The position numbers and the translations under genes are program-made. Below are positions 44,102-52,277 of a stretch of DNA of 64,000 nucleotides, in pieces. The DNA lies in the NCBI GenBank assembly GCA_900112915.1, contig FONK01000006.1:1-64000 (forward strand), in the 5' to 3' direction. This stretch comes from Peptostreptococcaceae bacterium pGA-8 (GTDB lineage Bacteria; Bacillota; Clostridia; Peptostreptococcales; Anaerovoracaceae). Every line of letters begins with the position of its first letter. Position 1 is the stretch's first letter. Under the pieces are notes generated by a model, which saw only the letters and a list, made by a program, of their open reading frames with translations, was not told the origin of the DNA and did no database searches.

Positions 44102-45310
44102 ATGATTGAAATCAAAGGAAAGGTTAATACAGCGATCTGTTATGCAACAGTGGTTGAGGATGAAGCGATTGAACAGATCCGCAGGATGTGTGACCATGAA
44201 TTCACAGCAGGAGCCCAAATACGAATTATGCCTGATGTCCATGCTGGAAAAGGCTGCACCATTGGCACCACAATGACAATTACTGACAAAGCGGTTCCGA
44301 ATATTGTCGGCGTTGATATCGGCTGCGGTATGTATACGGTTGAGCTTGGCAAGGTGGATATTGATTTTGAAAAGGTCGATGCTGCTGCTCATTATATTCC
44401 CAGCGGAAGAGATGTTTGGGAAGGCCGCATGGAGCGCTTTGACCTAACCGACCTTCGCTGCTATAGAAATCTGAAACAAGCCAAGCGTCTGGAAAGAAGC
44501 CTTGGAACGCTGGGAGGCGGTAATCATTTTACCGAGATTGATGTTGCCGCTGACGGTACAAAGTATTTAGTTATCCATTCCGGTAGCCGCAACTTAGGAA
44601 AGCAGGTTGCAGAGCTCTATCAAGCTCTGGCAATCGACCTGAATGCCGGTAAGGCAGACTACTTCGAGCGCCGTGACGAGTTAATCCGTACATATAAGGA
44701 GCAAGACCGTAGAGCCGAGATTCAAGCGGCCTTGAAGGCTATGGAAAAAGAATGGGCAGCAAAAGAACCGACCATTCCTGCAGATCTCTGCTATTTGTAT
44801 GGCACATATCTGGAAGATTATCTCCACGATGTAGAAATATGTCAGCAATTTGCAAAGCAAAGCCGTGAAAGAATGGCTGAGATTATCCTTGAGAAGACAG
44901 GACTGTCTGCAATTTCTTCTTTTCATACCATCCACAACTATATTGATACGAAGGAGATGATCCTTCGTAAGGGCTCTATTGCTGCGCATGATGGAGAACT
45001 GGTTTTAATTCCTATCAATATGCGTGACGGTAGTGTGCTGGCTCGTGGTAAAGGTAATCCGGATTGGAATTTCTCTGCACCGCATGGTGCCGGGCGGTTG
45101 ATGTCTCGTACCAAGGCGAGAGAAACGCTGGATTTGGATGCGTATAAGAAAACGATGGAAGGAATCTATACCACATCGGTAAATGAATCTACTATTGACG
45201 AAGCTCCTATGGCATATAAGTCGCTTGAAGACATTATCGATGTAATTAGAGAGTCTGTCGATGTGATTGAGATATTAAAACCTATTTATAACTTTAAGGC
45301 GTCTGAGTGA
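44102..45310 (+). CDS. rtcB: RNA-splicing ligase RtcB
   Basis: Joins RNA 2',3'-cyclic phosphate or 3'-phosphate ends to 5'-OH ends with GTP and manganese. The 402-residue protein has the metal and active-site blocks MPDVHAGKGCTIG (about residues 40-52), IVGVDIGCGMYTVELG (Cys near 76), LGTLGGGNHFTEID (near 136), VIHSGSRNLGKQV (near 160) and the guanylylated histidine in APHGAGRLMSRTKARE (near 328). It is of the bacterial RNA-repair type. The ribosome site AAAGGAGTAGC lies directly before it. The RNA array is its leader, and the TROVE/DUF2828 gene follows after 36 bases. Confidence 0.96.
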   Translation: MIEIKGKVNTAICYATVVEDEAIEQIRRMCDHEFTAGAQIRIMPDVHAGKGCTIGTTMTITDKAVPNIVGVDIGCGMYTVELGKVDIDFEKVDAAAHYIPSGRDVWEGRMERFDLTDLRCYRNLKQAKRLERSLGTLGGGNHFTEIDVAADGTKYLVIHSGSRNLGKQVAELYQALAIDLNAGKADYFERRDELIRTYKEQDRRAEIQAALKAMEKEWAAKEPTIPADLCYLYGTYLEDYLHDVEICQQFAKQSRERMAEIILEKTGLSAISSFHTIHNYIDTKEMILRKGSIAAHDGELVLIPINMRDGSVLARGKGNPDWNFSAPHGAGRLMSRTKARETLDLDAYKKTMEGIYTTSVNESTIDEAPMAYKSLEDIIDVIRESVDVIEILKPIYNFKASE

Positions 45311-45346
45311 TAAACACTCCTGCGCCATCTGATTGGAGGAAATGAA

Positions 45347-46816
45347 ATGTTGAATCATCTGAAAAATGAGGCGAATATCGCCTACACAGAAAACGGCGCA
45401 GTTACCAATGCAAATACAATGTCTTATTGCTTAGATTTGTTTGCGACAATCGGCGCAATCAGAGCTGCAGAAGATCAGGAGATTGTCAAGAGGTTTGTTC
45501 GTGCGTACACAGAGGATGCGGATGTTGCAATGAAGATTTTGTTCTTCGGTCGTGATGTTCGCGGTGGTCTGGGAGAGCGTCGTGTCTTCCGTGTTATCAC
45601 CAACTGGCTTGCTGAGAACAGACCGGAGTCTTTGCGAAAAAACATTGAGCTTATTCCGGAGTACGGTCGTTTCGACGATTTGGTGTCTTTGATCGGTACT
45701 GCATGTGAAAAAGATGCCTTGCGCACCATTCGTAAGCAGTTGGAAGCTGATCTAGCTTCAGAAGGTGAGGTATCCTTGCTTGCTAAGTGGTTGCCTTCGG
45801 TTAATGCTTCGAACGGCGAGACAGTTGGCAAAGCAAAGCGCGTTGCCCGGTATCTTGGCATGTCCGACGCGGTATATCGTAAAACACTTGTGGAGTTGAG
45901 AAAGAAGATTCGCATCATCGAGAATAATCTTCGTGAGAAGGATTATTCTTTTGACTACTCTACGCAGCCTTCAAAGGCAATGTTTAAATATCGCAAAGCG
46001 TTTTTGAGAAATGACGGTGAGAGATATAATGCGTTCCTGGAGGCTGTTACTATCGGTAATAAGCAGCTGCATGTGGACACACTTGCTCCTTACGAGATCG
46101 TAAGATCTGCGTTGAACGCAAATCATTGGGGCTTCAATACCCATTTGTCTGCCGGAGAAAAGGCGTCGCTCAACGCATCCTGGGAGTCGCTTCCTAATTT
46201 CTGTGACGGAAGAAATGCTTTGGCGGTAGTCGATACATCCGGATCCATGTATTGCTATAACAATGCGCTCCCGGCAGCGGTAGCTATGTCTCTGGGATTG
46301 TATTTTGGTGAGCGTAATACCGGCATCTTCCATAATCATTTTATTGAGTTTTCCTCTTTGCCCCAGCTCATTGAGATCAAGGGGAAAAACTTTGCTGAGC
46401 GTTTGGAGTATCTGTGCTCTTTTAACGAGGTTGCAGATACCAATGTAGAGGCAGTCTTTAATCTGATACTGGATTCTGCGGTACGCAACCATGTATCCCA
46501 GGAAGATCTTCCTGAGACTTTGTATTTGATTTCGGATATGGAATTCAATTCTTGTGTTCGTAATGCTTCTTTGTCAAATTTTGAAAATGCCAAGCGTCGG
46601 TTTGAAGAGCATGGATACAAGTTGCCTCAGATTGTCTTCTGGAATGTGGCAAGTCGCAACAGTAATCAGCCTGTAACCAAGAACGAACAAGGTGTGGCAC
46701 TGGTCTCTGGATGCACTCCTCGTCTCTTCTCGATGGTTGCAAGTGGAGAATTCTCACCATACACTGTTATGATGGAAGTTTTGCAATCTGAGCGTTATGG
46801 AAAGATTTCAGCATAA
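45347..46816 (+). CDS. TROVE/DUF2828-type (Ro60-like) vWA protein
   Basis: A 489-residue protein with a HEAT-like N-terminal region carrying ILFFGRDVRGGLGERRVFRV (about residues 65-84), a TROVE/DUF2828 hallmark, and a C-terminal von Willebrand A domain with the MIDAS start AVVDTSGSMY (about 294-303) and LYLISDMEF (near 397). Ro60/Rsr proteins form rings that hold Y RNAs and misfolded RNA ends. The closest family name may be DUF2828 rather than classic TROVE; the two are related. The ribosome site is TTGGAGGAAATGAA. Location with rtcB and structured RNAs supports a role in RNA quality control. Confidence 0.85.
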   Translation: MLNHLKNEANIAYTENGAVTNANTMSYCLDLFATIGAIRAAEDQEIVKRFVRAYTEDADVAMKILFFGRDVRGGLGERRVFRVITNWLAENRPESLRKNIELIPEYGRFDDLVSLIGTACEKDALRTIRKQLEADLASEGEVSLLAKWLPSVNASNGETVGKAKRVARYLGMSDAVYRKTLVELRKKIRIIENNLREKDYSFDYSTQPSKAMFKYRKAFLRNDGERYNAFLEAVTIGNKQLHVDTLAPYEIVRSALNANHWGFNTHLSAGEKASLNASWESLPNFCDGRNALAVVDTSGSMYCYNNALPAAVAMSLGLYFGERNTGIFHNHFIEFSSLPQLIEIKGKNFAERLEYLCSFNEVADTNVEAVFNLILDSAVRNHVSQEDLPETLYLISDMEFNSCVRNASLSNFENAKRRFEEHGYKLPQIVFWNVASRNSNQPVTKNEQGVALVSGCTPRLFSMVASGEFSPYTVMMEVLQSERYGKISA

Positions 46817-47030
46817 ATAATAGACTCAGAAGAATATTTCATTGTAGATGAGTGCTGCATTCAGGGTGTGGCTTGTCACATCATCAAAGAGCTATAACAA
46901 CTTAGAAGTCTGAATATTAAAGATTATCGTTGACCAGTGCTTCAAAAAGGAGTATGATAATGGCGTGAAGATTCAAAGAATAAGCCTACAAAGAAAAATC
47001 GAAGTTTAATTGACGGAAGGAGATAATGAA
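46817..47030. other. Spacer after the TROVE/DUF2828 gene with a possible gene remnant
   Basis: A short stretch 46823-46897 reads DSEEYFIVDECCIQGVACHI in one frame without a start codon, so it may be the end of a decayed gene. No terminator was found directly after the TROVE/DUF2828 stop. The next gene's ribosome site is at 47016-47022. Confidence 0.3.
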
Positions 47031-47549
47031 ATGGGATTATTTGGGTTGTTTGGCGGCGGAAAAAAAGCAGTTGAGCTGGATAAAGTTAAAAGCGATGAAA
47101 ATAAAAATCGCATGAGAGAAATTTTTGATAAGCAAGTAGATAATGGTTCGGAATATAAAATAGTTTATGCTTATTCAGAAGATATAGGCGGAGCAAATTT
47201 TGCGGTTCTTCGTACTGTTTCTTATAAGTACAGAAGCTTTATACTTGGCTATAAAGAAGACGATTTAAGTCTAGTTTTTCTTGAAGTAAGCCCCGATTTA
47301 AATCAGGTTGGTGAAGCACTTGTATACAGACCACAAGATGTAAAGAAAACTAATTTTACAAAGCTGGTAGGCTCATATTATCTACAGTATGGAAATTCAT
47401 TTAAGAAAGAATATTTCAACTTTTTCGTTCCTGAGACTATTGATGATATAGTTAATCATGATTGGTATGATGAAGATACTTTTGCTTACATTGACCAAAG
47501 CGAAGCACATAGTGGATGGGTAGAGTTTTGGAATAAATTTTGTAGATAA
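47031..47549 (+). CDS. Hypothetical protein, 172 residues
   Basis: The ATG at 47031 follows GGAAGGAGATAATGAA. The product begins with a glycine/phenylalanine-rich segment (GLFGLFGGGKK) and continues as a soluble alpha/beta protein (YKIVYAYSEDIGGANFAVLRTVSYKYRSF). It has no membrane helix or signal peptide and I do not recognise a family. A small membrane protein follows nine bases downstream, so the two are probably one operon. Confidence 0.7.
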   Translation: MGLFGLFGGGKKAVELDKVKSDENKNRMREIFDKQVDNGSEYKIVYAYSEDIGGANFAVLRTVSYKYRSFILGYKEDDLSLVFLEVSPDLNQVGEALVYRPQDVKKTNFTKLVGSYYLQYGNSFKKEYFNFFVPETIDDIVNHDWYDEDTFAYIDQSEAHSGWVEFWNKFCR

Positions 47550-47558
47550 AGGTAAAGC

Positions 47559-47783
47559 ATGATGAGTATGCTGCCAAATTATATTTTAGCCTTTATATTT
47601 GTAGTATTCCTGATATACAGTTTTATAAATATAAAAGTTAAAAAAGCTAAAGTTAGCAACGGCTGCATTTATGGCATAGGGATTCTTGTTGCAATATTAC
47701 TGCTTGGAATGTCCATTTACGGGATTATATTCAAAGTGCCATTAGGGCAAGTACAGTTGTTAATAGAAAATAGCTTCAAATAA
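47559..47783 (+). CDS. Small two-helix membrane protein, 74 residues
   Basis: Two hydrophobic helices (about residues 6-26 and 37-60) separated by a basic loop NIKVKKAKVSNG. The start is ATG at 47559 or the second ATG at 47562, after AAAGGTAAAGC. Unknown family; probably co-transcribed with the preceding gene and ended by the terminator at 47804. Confidence 0.65.
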   Translation: MMSMLPNYILAFIFVVFLIYSFINIKVKKAKVSNGCIYGIGILVAILLLGMSIYGIIFKVPLGQVQLLIENSFK

Positions 47784-47803
47784 AAAAGTATAGATACAAA
47801 AGA

Positions 47804-47828
47804 GACGGGGCGACAGCTCCGTCTTTTT
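47804..47828 (+). terminator. Terminator after the small membrane-protein gene
   Basis: GACGGGGC (47804-47811) pairs with GCTCCGTC (47816-47823), one G-U pair, followed by TTTTT. The remaining bases to 47982 show nothing else. Confidence 0.85.
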
Positions 47829-47982
47829 GAATAGGACAATTCAGGCTTAGAGGACAAAAATAGTTGGTGAAAACCGCTATGCACATTGAAAATTCAATAT
47901 TAAATTCTTTGAAGAATGAGTAAACAAAAATCGACCCTTGAAGCTGCCAAAGGTCGATAATGCTTATTGTGTTGATATAGAA

Positions 47983-48960
47983 TTAATAGAAATCTTGAGC
48001 AAGAGTGGCAACATAGGCTGACTCCATTGCCATGGATATTCTATTGATCTCTAATGTCTTCGGCATGTAGTAATAGGTAACAACAGTTTCGCCTTCATTG
48101 ACATTTCCTGCTTCCTCGCCTTCTACTCTTACAAACTCATAATTTACAAGTACATTTTTAGGCTTTACAGGTCTCCTAAACACATAACGATAACTTATGA
48201 CATCAGTAGTGAATTTAACATCTTGCTGGAAAACAACATTGTTAGGATCATATTTTATGCGTTCCAGCTGAATTTGCTCTTCAGTAGTATCTTGATCAAA
48301 AACAAAACCATGTTCAACGGCATATTTTCTACAGTCAAGACCAAGACCGATGGAAGGATCATCAACCTGCTTGTAAACAGGCTCATATGATATTTGGTCA
48401 TAGGCACCTACAGCCACTCCGTTTTTCACTTCACCCGATTGCATTGAATTGTAGACATAGGCATCACGCCACTTCACCGCATCGGTTTTTAAGTCCTTAA
48501 TTGTTTCAGCCTTCGCAGCTGCATCCTCTTTTGTGGAATAGGTGAGATTGGTAGGTGTTCTTTCCAGGACTTCCTCCTCAATAACATTTCCCTTAAAGTC
48601 CTTAGTAACCTTTACCTTCTCCCGGGCTACAACCTTATTATCTACAATCGTACCGCCGGAAATAATTTCTTCTCCGGTAGCTTCGTTAATGTATCGTGTC
48701 TTTACGCTTCCGTAAACATCACGATTTATTACCTCTTCTGTTACAGTCGGTTCAGATGCGATTTCAGGATAATATCCTACATATTCGAAGTCACCTGTAC
48801 TTTTACCTTCCTTAGTAAAGGTTGAGTCAAGTCTTATATCCTCATTCTAAACAGTGCCGATAAGGCTCTGTTCGGCTGCAAATACAGAAGGTGTAATAAC
48901 CAAGCCGCTCAGCATTATTACCGCTACAGCAGCATACTTACCGCTTTTACGCTTTTTCAT
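47983..48960 (-). pseudogene. Exported or surface protein gene interrupted by an in-frame TAG
   Basis: On the minus strand one frame is open from the ATG at 48960 to the stop at 47983, except for a single TAG at 48847-48849. The first 37 codons give a signal-peptide-like start (MKKRKSGKYAAVAVIMLSG, then VFAAEQ), and the 288 codons after the TAG read as clean coding sequence (FTKEGKSTGDFEYVGYYPEI, TEEVINRDVYGSVKTRYINE, VVTYYYMPKTLEINRISMAM). After the TAG the first usable start is a GTG at 48477, deep inside. So this is a recent nonsense mutation, a readthrough gene, or a sequencing error. The family is not recognised; it looks like an adhesin-type extracellular protein. Confidence 0.6.
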
Positions 48961-49429
48961 GAGAAGAATGAATGCTCCTGTTGCAAGAAATAGGATTACC
49001 CCATTCAGCAGTATACTGCTTGTATCTCCTGTCTTAGGCTGAGCTTTCAAAGTCATAGCAGGCGTATCGGCATTAACCGCAGCAGGGGCTTTCTTTGCCT
49101 TGTACACCATTGTAAAGGCAGTAATATATTCAAAGTCTCCGCTTTCCCCATTCAACCATGACATCTTTTCTTCGATGTTTCCCTGTTTCATCTTTTTAAG
49201 CTGTTCTTCCGTAAGGTCGTCAATGTTTTTGTGAATTATTTTAACATGCTCATCTCTATCGGCAAGAACCGCCTTCACCTCATCTTCAGCTACCGGAGAA
49301 GCTGCAAATGATGAATATGGATTTGAAAGGATTGCCAATGTAATGAAGAATATGCTTAATAGAAGCCCGATTCTGGCAACCCCTTTTTTTGTTAGCAACA
49401 TTTGTACCGCTTGTTTTGTTTTCCGACAT
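48847..49429 (-). pseudogene. LPxTG-like surface protein with a homopolymer frameshift at its start
   Basis: A strong ribosome site (AAAGGAGG, 49441-49448) lies 11 bases before the ATG at 49429, which opens MSENKTSGTNVANKK. That frame goes wrong at a run of seven A and four G (minus strand, about 49380-49390); losing one base there joins it to the main frame, which continues GVARIGLLLSIFFITLAI (signal helix), a mostly helical outer part, the sortase-like PKTG at about 48 residues before the end, a membrane helix and KKRKSGK. The alternative ATG at 49401 has no ribosome site. The frame then continues without a stop into the next protein's signal region, ending at the TAG 48847. Confidence 0.6.
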
Positions 49430-49736
49430 ATTTTTTATTTCCTCCTTTTTTAAGTCAGGCGTTTATTATACCCTATAAAATAAAATTTTAAAAGTTTTTT
49501 CTTCAAAATATGTTGAAAATATGTCTAAAAATTGTCCGGATTTTGTCGAGAATTACTTATAGGGCTTATGACTGCTACTTTAAGCGGCTATCGGGGCATA
49601 GTTTGGAAAAGGAAGTACTAAAAATTATTATGCTAGCGGCATGGTTAGATGGGAGGTTATGCAGTTTATATATGAAAATAAGCTGAAATATGCTACAATA
49701 TTGTTGAAAATTTCAGATAGTTTAACAAGAAGGTGT
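49430..49736. other. Divergent intergenic region
   Basis: AT-rich, between the minus-strand surface-protein locus and the plus-strand lipoprotein. It holds the ribosome site at 49441-49448 and AT-rich promoter-like sequence near 49465-49500. I see no gene of its own; the lipoprotein frame is open back to 49641 but without a ribosome site. Confidence 0.4.
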
Positions 49737-50624
49737 ATGAATAGAAAAATGAAATCTTTTGTGATTATTGCAATAATGTGCGTGCTTATCATAGCTGTTT
49801 TTTCAGGATGCAGCTTGATTAGCGGGGAACATCTAACAGAGGAAAAGCTTGTTAAGCGACTGGAAGGTCGTTATGGCAAGGAGCAGTTTTCTGTAAGAGA
49901 AGTAGATTCAAAAACTTGGGAAGTATCATTAACTAAATATCCGAAAATTAAATATTGTGTGAAAGAAAAGATTGGTAAAAGCTCAATATTTCTTGTACCG
50001 GAATATAAAGTGACTGATGATAGAATGGAAAAAGTAGGTAAGCAGGTGGCAGCTAAGTATTTTTCTGCCGATGAAATGAAAAATATAAAATATTTCACAG
50101 GGATGATAGAAATAAGATGGGATATCAAGGTTAATCAGGATATTTCAAATCTCAGCAGCAAGATTGATGCCTTTTGCAGAGACATGGAGGATAACTATTC
50201 TCAGATTGTAGACGATGCTGTCGTTAATGTGTTTTTTTGTGAGACTCCTCTTGTTTTGCCCGGCCATGGCGAAAAGAAAGCAGATAAAAAGGATGAGGCG
50301 GATGATAAGTCCGGTTTTGATACAAGATATAGAGATGTCAGTGCAGATGTGGCAAATAAATTCCCCGTAGCTGAGTATGATGATTCACAATCTCTGGAAC
50401 TGACAGCAGAGGAAAGTGTTTATGGAATTAAGTTAAATGGATTCCTTTTAAGTCGGTATTTTGAATTTAAAAATGAAAATGATGTTATGGATAAAATACA
50501 ATTGATTCGCTCTGAGTTAAGAAGATACATAAAGGAACAGCCTATGTTGATATATATGGATTATCCGAGAAATGAAAAGGAAGTCGAACCTCCTATATTG
50601 ACAAAGCTGTCCATAAGGCTATAG
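49737..50624 (+). CDS. Lipoprotein of unknown function
   Basis: A 295-residue exported protein with basic start (MNRKMKSF), hydrophobic core and lipobox VFSGC (Cys near residue 25), so lipid-anchored on the outside. The mature part has two alpha/beta segments separated by a charged, low-complexity linker (HGEKKADKKDEADDKSG, about 182-198). The ATG at 49737 is chosen because AGAAGGTGT precedes it and because the signal peptide then starts properly; the frame extends up to 49641. No family recognised. It leads a group of small membrane-protein genes. Confidence 0.7.
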   Translation: MNRKMKSFVIIAIMCVLIIAVFSGCSLISGEHLTEEKLVKRLEGRYGKEQFSVREVDSKTWEVSLTKYPKIKYCVKEKIGKSSIFLVPEYKVTDDRMEKVGKQVAAKYFSADEMKNIKYFTGMIEIRWDIKVNQDISNLSSKIDAFCRDMEDNYSQIVDDAVVNVFFCETPLVLPGHGEKKADKKDEADDKSGFDTRYRDVSADVANKFPVAEYDDSQSLELTAEESVYGIKLNGFLLSRYFEFKNENDVMDKIQLIRSELRRYIKEQPMLIYMDYPRNEKEVEPPILTKLSIRL

Positions 50625-50650
50625 TGCGGATTTAATATAGTAGAAGGCTT

Positions 50651-51103
50651 ATGATAACAAGGATGGATATACGAAAAACATTACAATATAAATATATAAA
50701 ATATAGATTTAATGACAAATGCTCTAAAAGTGAAGTTTTGCAAAATTTAAGCGAAGCCGACAAAGAAGAAATCTTAATCAAAGCTACGAAAAAAACAAGA
50801 AAAATAACTTGGATTATCATAATGGTATATATACCGATTATGCTTTACTTCACTTTTGGCTTTGTCCTCAATTATAGGTATGCGGACAATGCTTTTATAA
50901 AGTGGTTTACCGGAATTTATGAATCGGTGTTCCCATTAATTAATGGAGACTGGGGAAGTGCATGGTATGAGAAAAAAGGAACCTTCTTGATTATTTTCAT
51001 TAAGTTAATTCCGGCTATTATCATTCAAGCCATGCCGATTTTCATACCTGTTATGATAGCGGCGAACAAAGCGCTGAAAGATGAGATGAAGTTCATAGAT
51101 TAA
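50651..51103 (+). CDS. Membrane protein of unknown function, 150 residues
   Basis: A soluble, basic N-terminal part (about 1-50) precedes two to three membrane helices (about 51-75, 112-140). The ribosome site GAAGGCTT is moderate. It lies 26 bases after the lipoprotein stop, so co-transcription is likely. I recognise no family. Confidence 0.65.
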   Translation: MITRMDIRKTLQYKYIKYRFNDKCSKSEVLQNLSEADKEEILIKATKKTRKITWIIIMVYIPIMLYFTFGFVLNYRYADNAFIKWFTGIYESVFPLINGDWGSAWYEKKGTFLIIFIKLIPAIIIQAMPIFIPVMIAANKALKDEMKFID

Positions 51104-51133
51104 AGTAGGTTGGAAGTTCCGGAGGTGATATTT

Positions 51134-51850
51134 ATGAAATTTTTTATAGCAGCTCTTATTTTCTTTGCTGCACTGATTGCCATGTTGGCTTTTACAATAT
51201 TTTTATATATTCGGCTTGTAATTGCAGTGAGAAGCAACAGCGAAGTACCTAAGTGGATGTATAAAATAGGACATGCTCTACGGACGAGAATAGCCACATA
51301 TAAGGACTTCACGGACAAATCTGTATTAAATGAAGTTAATGCCTATATAGTGGGAGTAGTAATATTAAGTATAGCGGCATATTTTATTTTTGACGGCAGG
51401 TATTTTACGAATAACAAAATAGCATTTTGCATGTATACAGAGTTTGCCATCATTATTATTATGAGATTTGTCATTCTTATAGGTAAGCTGCTTGTGCCTT
51501 TTATCCTTCCTAAAACAAAAAAATCGGACTATAACTTTAATCGTTCAGCCGCTGCAAATGCTGTTATCGGCATGTTTCTGATGTCAATGCTTGCATGTGT
51601 ACTGACACTTAACATGACGGGATTGCCGGTAGAAGCTCCAATTGTTCAGGTGCAGGAAGATGAAATTGTCGTCGGCCATACAAGGGCAGATGATTTGCTT
51701 TCAAAGGGATTCACATTTTCAGGAAAGACTCCGAATGACATTATTGAAAATAAGAGAGACAGCCACTTTCGTTTTGGCGAGACAGTAGAGCTTATTAAAG
51801 ACGGAGAGGGATATGGCTATGTGAATTTGACGCCACAATATAAAAGATAA
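51134..51850 (+). CDS. Membrane protein of unknown function, 238 residues
   Basis: Four hydrophobic helices (about residues 2-27, 72-90, 101-122 and 145-165) and a C-terminal outer or soluble part. The ATG at 51134 is chosen because CGGAGGTGATATTT precedes it; a TTG at 51110 in the same frame would be too far. Thirty bases separate it from the preceding membrane-protein gene. Unknown family. Confidence 0.65.
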   Translation: MKFFIAALIFFAALIAMLAFTIFLYIRLVIAVRSNSEVPKWMYKIGHALRTRIATYKDFTDKSVLNEVNAYIVGVVILSIAAYFIFDGRYFTNNKIAFCMYTEFAIIIIMRFVILIGKLLVPFILPKTKKSDYNFNRSAAANAVIGMFLMSMLACVLTLNMTGLPVEAPIVQVQEDEIVVGHTRADDLLSKGFTFSGKTPNDIIENKRDSHFRFGETVELIKDGEGYGYVNLTPQYKR

Positions 51851-51905
51851 GGCAGAACTTGAAGACTGTGTAATTACATACTTCGGCATAACATCAAAGA
51901 GTAAG

Positions 51906-52163
51906 ATGTTTGACAGTATTAAAATATGTGGTGAGAATATTTCAAAGCTATCCTTCGACCGTTTTAAAAATGAGAATATAAAAGATATCTTTTCCCTTTC
52001 TCCGATGAGCTATCAAGAAAGTAAAGGAAATGAATATTTTTCTATAAAAATGCAGACCTATACCTATATGCTTTGGGCAAGATACACGATAGATACTACA
52101 TTTTTTAGTGATGAGCAATCCAAGCAATTTGAAGTATTTGCACAACATACACTTTGGGAATAG
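51906..52163 (+). CDS. Hypothetical protein, 85 residues, possibly a 5'-truncated remnant
   Basis: The ATG at 51906 has no good ribosome site. The same frame is open upstream to about 51837 and reads plausibly (DKAELEDCVITYFGITSKSK) without a start codon, directly after the stop of the previous gene. This suggests a longer gene that lost its start, or a frameshift from the gene before. The product is soluble and of unknown family. Confidence 0.45.
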   Translation: MFDSIKICGENISKLSFDRFKNENIKDIFSLSPMSYQESKGNEYFSIKMQTYTYMLWARYTIDTTFFSDEQSKQFEVFAQHTLWE

Positions 52164-52210
52164 GCTAACAAAAGGTGAAAACCGCAACAAAATATATTTG
52201 GCTTTATATT

Positions 52211-52254
52211 TCTACCAACGGTAGATTGGAAAAAGTCCACAGCTCAGGTATAAT
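52211..52254 (+). promoter_or_regulatory. Promoter and possible operator of the XRE gene
   Basis: TTGGAA (52226-52231) and TATAAT (52249-52254) with a 17-base spacer. Directly upstream is TCTACC-AAC-GGTAGA (52211-52225), a six-base inverted repeat touching the -35 box, well placed for autoregulation by the HTH protein encoded next. Confidence 0.65.
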
Positions 52255-52277
52255 TTACTCAACGAAGGAGGTGGATT

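Noticed and set aside
35900-46900. Prophage or integrative element
   Set aside because: No integrase, phage structural, relaxase or transfer gene is present, and no flanking direct repeats were found by eye. The term accessory island is used without a mobility claim.
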